Of a stretch of DNA of 64,000 nucleotides, positions 51,860 through 61,761 are shown one piece after another. The translations under genes were made by a program, and so were the position numbers. How positions within the stretch are numbered: position 1 is the stretch's first letter; each line of letters starts with the position of its first letter. Source of the DNA: Allomesorhizobium sp043769475 (GTDB taxonomy: Bacteria; Pseudomonadota; Alphaproteobacteria; Rhizobiales; Rhizobiaceae); the NCBI RefSeq assembly GCF_043769475.1, contig NZ_CP171729.1, positions 1,116,001-1,180,000 on the forward strand, written 5' to 3'. The notes under the pieces are model-generated. The model worked only from the letters and a program-made list of their open reading frames with translations. It ran no database searches and had not been told where the DNA came from.

Positions 51860-53047
51860 ATGAGCGATGCGTTTCTTTCCCATCTGTCCTCCGAACTCGA
51901 AGGGCTGAAATCCGCCGGCCTCTACAAATCCGAGCGCGTGATCACCTCGCCGCAATCGGCCTCGATCGAGGTCGGCGGCAAGCCGCTCCTGAATTTCTGC
52001 GCCAACAATTATCTCGGCCTCGCCGACAGCGAGGAACTGCGCGAGGCGGCGAAGGCTGCGCTCGACCGCTACGGCTACGGCATGGCCTCGGTGCGCTTCA
52101 TCTGCGGCACGCAGGAAGAGCACAAGCAGCTAGAGGCGAAGATCTCCGGCTTCCTCGGCATGGAGGACACGATCCTCTACGGCTCGTGCTTCGACGCCAA
52201 TGGCGGCCTGTTCGAGACGCTGCTTTCCGAAGAGGACGCGGTCATTTCCGACGCGCTGAACCATGCCTCGATCATCGATGGCGTCAGGCTCTCCAAGGCG
52301 AAACGCCTCCGCTATGCCAACAACGACATGGCGGCGCTTGAGGAGGAATTGAAGAAGGCCGAAGGCAGCCGCTTCAAGCTGATCGCCACCGACGGCGTTT
52401 TTTCCATGGACGGCATCATCGCCAATCTCCAGGGCGTTTGCGATCTCGCGGAAAAATACGGCGCGATGGTGATGGTCGACGACAGCCACGCGGTAGGGTT
52501 CGTCGGCAAGAATGGCCGCGGCTCGCCCGAGCATTGCGGCGTTGAGGGCCGCATCGACATCATCACCGGCACGCTGGGCAAGGCGCTCGGCGGCGCGTCG
52601 GGCGGCTACACGTCGGGCAGGAAAGAAGTGGTGGACTGGCTGCGCCAGCGCTCGCGGCCCTATCTTTTCTCCAACACGCTGATGCCGGCGATCGCTGGAG
52701 CCTCGCTGAAGGTGTTCGACATGGTCGCGGCCGGCGACGGCTTGAGAAAAAAGCTCTATGACAATGCTGCGCGGTTCCGCTCGGGCATGACGAAGCTCGG
52801 CTTTGAATTGGCCGGCGCCGGCCACCCGATCATCCCGGTGATGCTGGGCGACGCCGCCCTCGCGCAGGAGATGGCGCAACGCCTGCTCGGCCACGGCATT
52901 TATGTCATAGGGTTTTCGTTTCCCGTCGTGCCGAAGGGCCAGGCGCGCATCCGCACGCAGATGTCGGCCGCGCATTCGGAAGAGGATATCGATCGGGCGG
53001 TGGCCGCGTTCGGGGAAGTGGGAAAAGAGCTGGGGGTCGTTGGATGA
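51860..53047 (+). CDS. kbl: 2-amino-3-ketobutyrate CoA ligase (glycine C-acetyltransferase)
   Basis: 395 residues. PLP-dependent alpha-oxoamine synthase: DDSHAVGFVGKNGRG, and the PLP lysine in ITGTLGKALGGASGGYTSG. It splits 2-amino-3-ketobutyrate with CoA to glycine and acetyl-CoA, the second step of threonine degradation via Tdh. It is usually next to tdh; here a 157-residue unknown gene separates them, with its start overlapping the kbl stop by 4 bases (ATGA). Confidence 0.97.
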   Translation: MSDAFLSHLSSELEGLKSAGLYKSERVITSPQSASIEVGGKPLLNFCANNYLGLADSEELREAAKAALDRYGYGMASVRFICGTQEEHKQLEAKISGFLGMEDTILYGSCFDANGGLFETLLSEEDAVISDALNHASIIDGVRLSKAKRLRYANNDMAALEEELKKAEGSRFKLIATDGVFSMDGIIANLQGVCDLAEKYGAMVMVDDSHAVGFVGKNGRGSPEHCGVEGRIDIITGTLGKALGGASGGYTSGRKEVVDWLRQRSRPYLFSNTLMPAIAGASLKVFDMVAAGDGLRKKLYDNAARFRSGMTKLGFELAGAGHPIIPVMLGDAALAQEMAQRLLGHGIYVIGFSFPVVPKGQARIRTQMSAAHSEEDIDRAVAAFGEVGKELGVVG

Positions 53048-53517
53048 CGCAAATAGCAATATCTGACGATGAATCGATGATGGTCACCGCTGGCCAAGCG
53101 TATTTGGAAGCGGCGAACTGGATCATAACCCACCCAGAGTCTCCGGGTCAGTCGTATATGCTCTTGCCGTTTCACACTCTACTGGGCTTGTCGCTTGAAA
53201 TGCTCCTCAAGACGGTATTGCTTCGACAGGGTATGCCGGCGAGAGATTTCGCAACGAGGCGGTTTGGGCATGATTTGGTGGCTCTTCGTGATGAGGCACG
53301 AAATCGCGGGTTTAGGTCCCAGGAAAATGGGATCGATGAGATCATTGCTCACATAGCCCCCAATTATGGCTCGCACGACTATAGGTATGTGAAGCCCAAC
53401 TCTACCTTGAACAAGGTCAACGCAGTCCCGGCGCTTAATGCGATGAACAATCTTCTAATCGAAGTTGGAGCAATGGTTGGATTACCAGTTGTCCACAAGA
53501 TCGTTAGGGTTGGCTAG
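53044..53517 (+). CDS. HEPN-like hypothetical protein inserted between kbl and tdh
   Basis: 157 residues. Not a named family. The helical core LPFHTLLGLSLEMLLKTVLLRQG...RRFGHDLVALRDEARNRG resembles HEPN domains (helical bundle with E..LK..L and a later HDL..L), although the diagnostic R-x4-6-H RNase motif is not clear. Base composition is distinctly AT-richer than kbl and tdh on each side. It overlaps the kbl stop by 4 bases and ends two bases before tdh starts, so it is translated within the operon. It looks recently inserted. Function unknown. Confidence 0.65.
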   Translation: MTQIAISDDESMMVTAGQAYLEAANWIITHPESPGQSYMLLPFHTLLGLSLEMLLKTVLLRQGMPARDFATRRFGHDLVALRDEARNRGFRSQENGIDEIIAHIAPNYGSHDYRYVKPNSTLNKVNAVPALNAMNNLLIEVGAMVGLPVVHKIVRVG

Positions 53518-53519
53518 AC

Positions 53520-54554
53520 ATGTCCAACATGATGCGTGCCCTCGTCAAAGCCAAGGCCGAACCCGGAATCTGGATGGAACAGGTGCCGGTGCCGGAAATC
53601 GGCCCCAACGACGTGCTGATCAAGGTGAAGAAGACGGCGATCTGCGGCACCGATGTCCACATCTACAATTGGGACCAGTGGGCGCAGAAGACCGTGCCGG
53701 TGCCGATGGTCACCGGCCATGAGTTCGTCGGCACGGTGGCCGATTTCGGCACGGCGGTGACGGAATACAAAGTCGGCCAGCGCGTTTCGGGCGAAGGGCA
53801 CATCGTCTGCGGCCATTGCCGCAACTGCCGAGCGGGCAGGGGGCACCTCTGCCGGAACACGCTGGGCGTCGGGGTCAACCGGCCGGGCGCGTTCGCCGAA
53901 TACCTTGCCATTCCGCAGCACAATGTCGTGCCGATCCCCGACGACATTCCCGACGAGGTGGCGGCGATCTTCGACCCGCTCGGCAATGCGGTCCACACCG
54001 CGCTTTCATTCGATCTGGTCGGCGAGGATGTGCTGGTCACCGGCGCCGGGCCGATCGGCATCATGGGGGCGCTGGTGGCGCAGTGCGTCGGCGCGCGCAA
54101 GGTGGTGATCACCGACATCAACCCGGCGCGCCTGGCGCTGGCGAGGAAGCTCGGCATCCATCATGTCGTCGACGCTTCTAAGGAAAAACTCCGCGACGTA
54201 ATGCATGAGGAGGGCATGACCGAGGGTTTCGACGTCGGCCTCGAAATGTCCGGCTCGGCGGCTGCCTTCCGCGACATGATCGACACGATGAACAATGGCG
54301 GCAAGATCGCGATTCTCGGCATCGCTCCGACCGGCTTCGAGATCGACTGGAACAAGGTCATCTTCAAGATGCTCACCCTGAAGGGCATCTACGGCCGCGA
54401 AATGTTCGAGACCTGGTACAAGATGATCGCGCTGGTGCAGGGCCCGCTGGACGTGAGCGGACTGATCACGCACCGCATCGGGATCGACGATTTCCAGGCC
54501 GGCTTCGACGCCATGCGCAGCGGCAGTTCCGGCAAGGTGGTGATGGATTGGTGA
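53520..54554 (+). CDS. tdh: L-threonine 3-dehydrogenase
   Basis: 344 residues of the medium-chain zinc alcohol-dehydrogenase type. Catalytic zinc: CGTDVHIYNWDQWA and GHEFVGTV. Structural zinc: CGHCRNCRAGRGHLC near residue 100. NAD-binding: VLVTGAGPIGIMGALVAQ. It oxidises threonine to 2-amino-3-ketobutyrate, feeding Kbl. Co-transcribed with kbl through the inserted gene, two bases downstream of its stop. Confidence 0.97.
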   Translation: MSNMMRALVKAKAEPGIWMEQVPVPEIGPNDVLIKVKKTAICGTDVHIYNWDQWAQKTVPVPMVTGHEFVGTVADFGTAVTEYKVGQRVSGEGHIVCGHCRNCRAGRGHLCRNTLGVGVNRPGAFAEYLAIPQHNVVPIPDDIPDEVAAIFDPLGNAVHTALSFDLVGEDVLVTGAGPIGIMGALVAQCVGARKVVITDINPARLALARKLGIHHVVDASKEKLRDVMHEEGMTEGFDVGLEMSGSAAAFRDMIDTMNNGGKIAILGIAPTGFEIDWNKVIFKMLTLKGIYGREMFETWYKMIALVQGPLDVSGLITHRIGIDDFQAGFDAMRSGSSGKVVMDW

Positions 54555-54678
54555 GAACAGGGGCACGCTCGGCTGACGCTCCCGCATCAGTCGCCTGTCC
54601 GGCACTTTTTCAGGCGGGATGTCGGGGCCGCCCTATCTCATACGTCTTCATGGTGTCGAAACCCAAAGGAGGACGAAT

Positions 54679-55032
54679 ATGAGCTATGTCGATGGATCCG
54701 TGCTGCCCGTGCCGAAGGCCGAGTGGGAAGAATACAAGAAGCAGGCCGAACTCGGCGCCAAGGTGTGGATGGAGCACGGCGCGCTGTCTTACGTCGAGGC
54801 CGAGGCCGATGACGTGCCGGATGGCGAGGTCACTTCGTTTCCGCTTGCAGTGAAGAAGGAAGAAGGCGAAACAATCGTGTTCTCTTTCGTAACCTACAAG
54901 TCGCGCGAGCACCGCGACGAGGTTATGAAGAAGGTGATGGCCGACCCGCGCTTGCAACAGGGCATGCAGAACATGCCGCCCTACATGAAGCGGCTGATCT
55001 ATGGCGGGTTCAAGGTGTATCTGGAGAGGTGA
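54679..55032 (+). CDS. DUF1428 family protein
   Basis: 117 residues matching DUF1428: SYVDGSVLPVPKAEWEEYKKQAELGAKVWMEHGALSYVEAEADDVPDGEVTSFPLAVKKEEGETIVFSFVTYKSREHRDEVMKKVMADPRL. Small soluble dimeric-barrel protein, function unknown. The ATG at 54679 has a perfect AAGGAGG, 6 bases upstream. The FAH-family gene follows 10 bases later, so they share a transcript. Confidence 0.92.
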   Translation: MSYVDGSVLPVPKAEWEEYKKQAELGAKVWMEHGALSYVEAEADDVPDGEVTSFPLAVKKEEGETIVFSFVTYKSREHRDEVMKKVMADPRLQQGMQNMPPYMKRLIYGGFKVYLER

Positions 55033-55042
55033 GGGGAACTGG

Positions 55043-56056
55043 ATGAAATTGGCGACACTGAAGGACCGGACCCGCGACGGCAGGCTGGCCGTGGTTTCAC
55101 GCGATCTGACGCGCTTTACCGACGCGTCCTTCCTGGCGCCGACGCTCCAGGCTGCCCTCGACGACTGGAGACGGATTTCGCCGCATCTGGCGGCGATGGC
55201 GGAATCGCTGGAGGCCGGCGCAGTGCCTGCCTCACGCTTCCATGAGCACGACGCCCATTCGCCGCTGCCGCGCGCCTATCAGTGGGCGGACGGCTCGGCC
55301 TACGTCAATCATGTCGAGCTGGTGCGCAAGGCGCGCGGCGCGGAAATGCCGGCGAGCTTCTGGACCGATCCGCTGATCTACCAGGGCGGCTCGGATTCCT
55401 TCCTCGGTCCGCGCGATCCGATCCCGGCCAGCGACGAGGCCTGGGGCGTGGACATGGAAGGCGAGGTGGCCGTCATCGTCGACGATGTGCCGATGGGCGC
55501 GAGCGTCGAGCAAGCGCGCGATGCGATCCGGCTGGTCATGCTGGTCAACGACGTTTCGCTGCGCGGGCTTATCCCGGCCGAACTCGCCAAGGGCTTTGGT
55601 TTCTACCAGTCCAAGCCGGCCTCGGCCTTCTCGCCGGTCGCCGTCACGCCGGACGAACTGGGCGACGCCTGGGACGGCGGCAAGGTGAGCCTGCCGCTTT
55701 GCGTCGATCTCAACGGAAGGCCGTTCGGCCGCGCCAATGCCGGCGTCGACATGACCTTCGACTTTCCCCAACTCATTGCGCACGCCGCGAAAACGCGCCC
55801 GCTTTGCGCCGGAACGATCATCGGTTCGGGCACAGTCTCCAACAAGCTCGAAGGCGGACCGGGCAAGCCGGTTTCGGAGGGCGGCGCCGGCTATTCCTGC
55901 ATCGCGGAACTGCGCATGATCGAGACGATCGCCAGCGGTTCGGCCAAGACGCCGTTCATGCGCTTCGGCGATACCGTGCGCATCGAGATGAAGGACAAAG
56001 CCGGCCATTCGATCTTCGGCGCGATAGAGCAGACGGTGCAGAAACACGAGAGGTGA
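55043..56056 (+). CDS. Fumarylacetoacetate hydrolase family protein
   Basis: 337 residues. The FAH-fold is recognised by WGVDMEGEVAVIVDDVP (metal-binding Glu), LVNDVSLRG, FYQSKPASAFSPVAV and late GTIIGSGTVSN. Enzymes of this fold cleave C-C bonds in aromatic breakdown, for example fumarylacetoacetate in tyrosine degradation; hppD lies about 1.2 kb downstream, so a tyrosine-pathway role is plausible but not established. GAGGGGAA before the ATG. Co-directional with DUF1428. Confidence 0.9.
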   Translation: MKLATLKDRTRDGRLAVVSRDLTRFTDASFLAPTLQAALDDWRRISPHLAAMAESLEAGAVPASRFHEHDAHSPLPRAYQWADGSAYVNHVELVRKARGAEMPASFWTDPLIYQGGSDSFLGPRDPIPASDEAWGVDMEGEVAVIVDDVPMGASVEQARDAIRLVMLVNDVSLRGLIPAELAKGFGFYQSKPASAFSPVAVTPDELGDAWDGGKVSLPLCVDLNGRPFGRANAGVDMTFDFPQLIAHAAKTRPLCAGTIIGSGTVSNKLEGGPGKPVSEGGAGYSCIAELRMIETIASGSAKTPFMRFGDTVRIEMKDKAGHSIFGAIEQTVQKHER

Positions 56057-56063
56057 GGCGACG

Positions 56064-56354
56064 TTGGAAACCGGGGCCGGCATCTACCTGCTCAGCGGCG
56101 TCTGGAGCGTCGCGATGCTGGCGGTGTTCATCTGGGCGATCCGCCTCAGCTACCGCATCGAGGCGCGTTCACCAGAACTGCAAAACACCAGCGGCGTGCC
56201 GCGCAACGCACTCATCTTTCACACGGTCACAAACCGGAAAGTAGCCCGGGACGAGGAGACGCAGGCCCTCCGGCGGTGGATGAACCGCCTGTTGCTGCTG
56301 AACCTCGCCGGTTTCGCGCTGCTGTGGCTTGCGATATCGAGGATCGGACGCTGA
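56064..56354 (+). CDS. Small two-helix membrane protein
   Basis: 96 residues from TTG at 56064 (GAGG upstream). Two hydrophobic segments, YLLSGVWSVAMLAVFIWAIRLSY and LLLLNLAGFALLWLAISRIG, separated by a polar loop. Not a family I know; small inner-membrane protein in the FAH-DinB gene string, 7 bases after the FAH stop. It may assist its neighbours or be unrelated. Confidence 0.65.
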   Translation: METGAGIYLLSGVWSVAMLAVFIWAIRLSYRIEARSPELQNTSGVPRNALIFHTVTNRKVARDEETQALRRWMNRLLLLNLAGFALLWLAISRIGR

Positions 56355-56358
56355 CGAG

Positions 56359-56901
56359 ATGCATCTGATCGATCATTTCCGCCGCATGGCCGAAAACAAT
56401 CTCTGGTCGAACGACCGGCTGCACCGGGCGGTGTGCGCGCTGCAGCCGGGCGAGTTCGAGGCTCCCCGCACCAGCTTCTTTCCCTCGATCAGGCAAACGC
56501 TCAACCATATCCTCTCGGTCGATATCTATTATCTCGATATGCTGCAGGAGGGGGGCGTCGGCCTGCGCGTGTTCGACCGCTGGAGGGATTTTGACGATCC
56601 GGAGCGCCTGGCCGAGGCGCAGGCGGCCTGCGATCGCGATTACCTGGCTTTCTGCGCGGCGCTGCCAGCGTCCGATCTCGACCGGCGGGTCGGCACGGAT
56701 CGCGGCGACGACGGACAGGTTCCCGAGCGCATCGGCGACCTCCTGGCGCACATCTTCCTGCACGACATCCATCATCGCGGGCAGGTGCATGCGATGCTGT
56801 CGGGCACGTCCGTCAAGCCGCCTCAACTCGACGAGTATTTTCTCGACTTCGACCTGAAGCTGCGGCGCGACGAGGTGAAGCGGCTGGGGTTGGAAAGCTA
56901 A
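56359..56901 (+). CDS. DinB family protein
   Basis: 180 residues of DinB four-helix fold: HLIDHFRRMAENNLWSNDRLHRAVCAL, IRQTLNHILSVDIYYLDML and HIFLHDIHHRGQVHAML. The conserved metal-binding His residues (His in LNHIL, and HDIHHRGQVH) are present, as in metal-dependent S-transferase-like enzymes. The ATG at 56359 follows the membrane protein stop by four bases. Function in this operon unknown. Confidence 0.9.
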   Translation: MHLIDHFRRMAENNLWSNDRLHRAVCALQPGEFEAPRTSFFPSIRQTLNHILSVDIYYLDMLQEGGVGLRVFDRWRDFDDPERLAEAQAACDRDYLAFCAALPASDLDRRVGTDRGDDGQVPERIGDLLAHIFLHDIHHRGQVHAMLSGTSVKPPQLDEYFLDFDLKLRRDEVKRLGLES

Positions 56902-57134
56902 GGCCGGCGCATGTTCGGCGCTTGATCGCCAAACAGACGATCGACCAATTCCTGGGTGCGCTGGTCTTTTACGATCGCATGCAGCCGCAGCAATTCGGCG
57001 AAGAGTTCGTCGATATCTTCACTGTAGAGCAGCTCCATTTCGTCATTTACGCAACTGGCCCGGTCATCGGCCTGTCGCAGAAGGCGTGCTTCTCGATCAG
57101 CGGCAGTCTCCATCCAGAAATCGCGCGGCTGCAT
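56898..57134 (-). CDS. Small hypothetical protein, 78 residues
   Basis: Not recognised. Acidic, helical: MQPRDFWMETAADREARLLRQADD, then DEMELLYSEDIDELFAELLRLHAIVKDQRTQELVDRLFG. AAGGAGGG 6 bases before the ATG is an almost perfect ribosome site, making it a real gene. The start region can fold: TTGAACC arms flank the ribosome site (57134-57157). It converges with dinB, their stop codons overlapping. Confidence 0.75.
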   Translation of the reverse strand: MQPRDFWMETAADREARLLRQADDRASCVNDEMELLYSEDIDELFAELLRLHAIVKDQRTQELVDRLFGDQAPNMRRP

Positions 57135-57157
57135 TGAACCCTCCTTGATAGGTTCAA
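57134..57157 (-). promoter_or_regulatory. Hairpin enclosing a ribosome-binding site
   Basis: TTGAACC (57134-57140) pairs with GGTTCAA (57151-57157). In the message the ribosome site AAGGAG lies in the loop, and the arm ends on the first base of the start codon. It could modulate translation of the 78-residue gene. Confidence 0.4.
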
Positions 57158-57212
57158 CTTTACCACGAAATAGATGACGGCGCTGTGGGCAACGGCCTTT
57201 GCCGGCAAGCTG

Positions 57213-57236
57213 GCGGCCGGCATTACTGCCGGCCGC
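57213..57236 (-). terminator. Hairpin after hpd
   Basis: GCGGCCGGCA (57213-57222) pairs with 57227-57236 around TTAC, 26 bases past the hpd stop. Strong 10-bp stem, without a real T tract. Confidence 0.5.
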
Positions 57237-57261
57237 TCCAAGCCAAACGGAACCTTCAGGC

Positions 57262-58374
57262 CTACGCTGCCTTGTCGTCCTTCAGCACTCCGCGGCGGAT
57301 TTGGTCTTCCTCGATCGACTCGAACAGCGCCCGGAAATTGCCTTCGCCAAAACCTTCGTCGCCCTTCCTCTGGATGAACTCGAAGAAGATCGGCCCGATC
57401 ACGGTTTTGGAAAAGATCTGCAGCAAGATCTTTGTCGTGCCGCCGTCGACCACGCCTTCGCCGTCGATCAGTATACCGTGCGTCTTCATCCGCTCGATCG
57501 GCTCGTCATGGCCGTGCACGCGCTCATGCGACTTCTCGTAATAGGTGTCGGGCGGACCGGGCATGAATTTCAAGCCATTGGCGGCGAGCTTGTCGGTGGC
57601 GTCGTAGATGCCGTCGGTGCCGACCGCGATGTGCTGGATGCCTTCGCCCTTGTATTTGCGCAAATATTCCGCGATCTGGCTGGTGTCGTCCTTGGACTCG
57701 TTGAGCGGGATGCGGATCTTGCCGCAGGGCGAGGTGATGGCGCGGCTGACCAGGCCGGTGATGCGGCCGTCGATGTCGAAGTAGTGGATCTGCTTGAAGC
57801 CGAACAGCTCGCGGTAGAATGCCCACCACTTGTCCATCTGGCCGCGATAAACATTGTGGGTCAGGTGGTCGAGGTAATAGAAGCCGACGCCTTCCGGCTT
57901 CGGGTCGCGCTCGCCCAGCCACTCGAACTCGGCGTCATAAGCCGAACCCTTGTCACGGTATTTGTCGACGAAATAGAGCAGCGAGCCGCCGATGCCGACG
58001 ATCGCCGGAACGTCGAGCGTCTTGTCGTCCCCCTGATAGGGCTCGGCGCCCTTGGAGACTGCGTGGTCGAACGCATGCTTTGCGTCGACGACGCGCCACG
58101 CCATTGCCGGGGCGCAGGGCCCGTGCTTTTCCACGAACTTCACGCCGTAGGAGCCGGGCTCGGCGTTCAGCACATAGTTGATGTCGCCCTGGCGCCAGAC
58201 GGTGACGTTCTTCGTCCGGTGTTTTGCAACCGGCGCGTACCCCATGCACGAAAAAAGCTCGGAGAGCTTTTCCGGCTCCGCGTGGGCGAATTCAACGAAC
58301 TCAAACCCGTCGGTGCCTGCGGGATTGGCCTTGCTGATCTTGGCGGGCGGGGCATCGTGCGGAAAGGGACCCAT
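57262..58374 (-). CDS. hpd: 4-hydroxyphenylpyruvate dioxygenase
   Basis: 370 residues. Two VOC-type halves; iron ligands His in the second domain (GVGFYYLDHLTHNVYRGQMDKW and GIQHIAVGTDGIYDAT) and Glu in GPIFFEFIQRKGDEGFGEGNFRALFESIE, the C-terminal signature. It converts 4-hydroxyphenylpyruvate to homogentisate in tyrosine breakdown. The ATG at 58374 has AAGGAGG. It diverges from an Lrp-type regulator across a perfect palindrome, and a hairpin follows the stop. The rest of the homogentisate pathway is not adjacent. Confidence 0.97.
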   Translation of the reverse strand: MGPFPHDAPPAKISKANPAGTDGFEFVEFAHAEPEKLSELFSCMGYAPVAKHRTKNVTVWRQGDINYVLNAEPGSYGVKFVEKHGPCAPAMAWRVVDAKHAFDHAVSKGAEPYQGDDKTLDVPAIVGIGGSLLYFVDKYRDKGSAYDAEFEWLGERDPKPEGVGFYYLDHLTHNVYRGQMDKWWAFYRELFGFKQIHYFDIDGRITGLVSRAITSPCGKIRIPLNESKDDTSQIAEYLRKYKGEGIQHIAVGTDGIYDATDKLAANGLKFMPGPPDTYYEKSHERVHGHDEPIERMKTHGILIDGEGVVDGGTTKILLQIFSKTVIGPIFFEFIQRKGDEGFGEGNFRALFESIEEDQIRRGVLKDDKAA

Positions 58375-58475
58375 GGCTTCCTCCTTTGCGGCCGATCGGC
58401 GGCAATTCAAGCTTGCTCTAATATTAGTCCAAACGGGACGCATTGTGCTTGCATATGAGCGGCTGAAATGCTGGG

Positions 58476-58498
58476 CTCATGCATGTATCATGCATGAG
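58476..58498. promoter_or_regulatory. Perfect palindrome in the hpd-lrp divergent promoter
   Basis: CTCATGCATG (58476-58485) and its exact reverse complement (58489-58498) flank TAT. Ten-bp arms with a 3-base centre are typical of an AsnC/Lrp operator. It lies 13 bases before the GTG chosen for the lrp gene and about 100 bases upstream of hpd. A second small palindrome, CTAATATTAG (58418-58427), is nearer to hpd. Confidence 0.7.
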
Positions 58499-58511
58499 TG
58501 GGGCAAAGATC

Positions 58512-58979
58512 GTGAATGATGAACGGATAGACCAGTTTGACCGCAAGATACTGTCTCTGCTGCAGGCGGACGGCAGGCTCACCAACAACGACCTTTCCGA
58601 GCGTGTGAACCTGTCGCCGTCACAATGCTCGCGGCGAAGGCAGCGGCTGGAGGAGGAGGGTTTTATCCGGGGCTACCGGGCGGTGCTCGACCGCGATCGG
58701 CTCGGATTTTCGCTGGTCAACGTCATCTCGGTGACACTGGCGACCCACAATCGCGACAATGCCCGCAACTTCGCCGAACTCCTGTCGCGCCTGCCCGAAG
58801 TCCAGGAGGCGCATGCGCTGACCGGCGAGATGGATTATATCCTCAAGGTCGTCACGCCGGACCTGAAATCACTGTCGGATTTCGTCAACGGCGTGCTCCT
58901 GCCCCACGATTCCGTACAGCATGTAAAGACCGCGATCGTGCTGGAGACGCTGAAGGAGACTTCGGCATTGCCACTATAA
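58512..58979 (+). CDS. Lrp/AsnC family regulator
   Basis: 155 residues from GTG 58512 (GGGGC upstream); ATGs at 58479 and 58494 lie inside the palindrome and are rejected. N-terminal HTH (IDQFDRKILSLLQADGRLTNNDLSERVNLSPSQCSRRRQRLEEEGFIRGYRAVLD), then the RAM ligand/oligomer domain (VNVISVTLATHNRDNARNFAELLSRLPEVQEAHALTGEMDYILKVVTPDLKSLSDFVNGVLL). Divergent from hpd, so it presumably senses tyrosine or a related amino acid and controls both genes. Confidence 0.93.
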   Translation: MNDERIDQFDRKILSLLQADGRLTNNDLSERVNLSPSQCSRRRQRLEEEGFIRGYRAVLDRDRLGFSLVNVISVTLATHNRDNARNFAELLSRLPEVQEAHALTGEMDYILKVVTPDLKSLSDFVNGVLLPHDSVQHVKTAIVLETLKETSALPL

Positions 58980-58984
58980 CGGCC

Positions 58985-59326
58985 TCAGCCTTTCGACTGC
59001 TGCACCGCCATGAACAAATTGGCCGAGCGCGTGCCGGAGCGGCAATAGGCGAAGACCGGGCCTTCGAGTTCCTCGAGCGCATCAGCCATTGCGGCGACGT
59101 CGTCGCCGGTCATCGGCATGCCGCTGACGATCGGAACGTGGCGGAACGACAGGCCGGCCGCTTCCGCCGCCTTTGCGATTTCGGCGGCATTGGGCTGGCC
59201 CGGCTGTTCGTTGTCGGGCCGGTTGCTGATGATGCTCTTAAAACCCTTGGCCTTGATGGCGGCGATGTCGTCGGCTGCGATCTGCCCGGATACGGCGTAG
59301 TCGTCGGAGATCTGTCTGTATTCCAT
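58985..59326 (-). CDS. TIGR01244 family phosphatase/sulfurtransferase-like protein
   Basis: 113 residues. Starts MEYRQISDDYAVSGQIAADDIAAIKAKGFKSIISNRPDNE and carries the Cys-x5-Arg loop YCRSGTRSANL near residue 94. This is the dual-specificity-phosphatase-like DUF442/TIGR01244 group, often fused to sulfurtransferase or beta-lactamase-like hydrolase domains in sulfide metabolism; here it is free-standing. GAGG upstream of the ATG. Converges with the lrp gene. Confidence 0.9.
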   Translation of the reverse strand: MEYRQISDDYAVSGQIAADDIAAIKAKGFKSIISNRPDNEQPGQPNAAEIAKAAEAAGLSFRHVPIVSGMPMTGDDVAAMADALEELEGPVFAYCRSGTRSANLFMAVQQSKG

Positions 59327-59521
59327 GGTGATGCCTCGTGATCCAAATCGTTGCGGCAAGCATAGCGCCCGCGCCGCAGTTTCGCGACCGTTCTTGCCAT
59401 TACAGATATGCGGCCGCAACGGGCTTGACCACCCACACGATCCAGAAATCCGGGTCTGAACGAAAACAATGCCTTGCCGCCGAAATCGGATTCGGATTGT
59501 GAACTCGACGCTGTCGACGCT

Positions 59522-61609
<2,088 letters not shown>

Positions 61610-61761
61610 GGCACGCTCCTGTTAGGCGTCGCTTGCGTCGCCTGTCGGCATGCGGAAACCGTAGCCGCGACGGCCCCGGTACAGGCTTCCGCAGCGTGTA
61701 TCATGAAGAAGCCGGGCCGGGTCAACCGGTCCGGCTCCGTCGAGCCGCTACGCAGCGCTGG

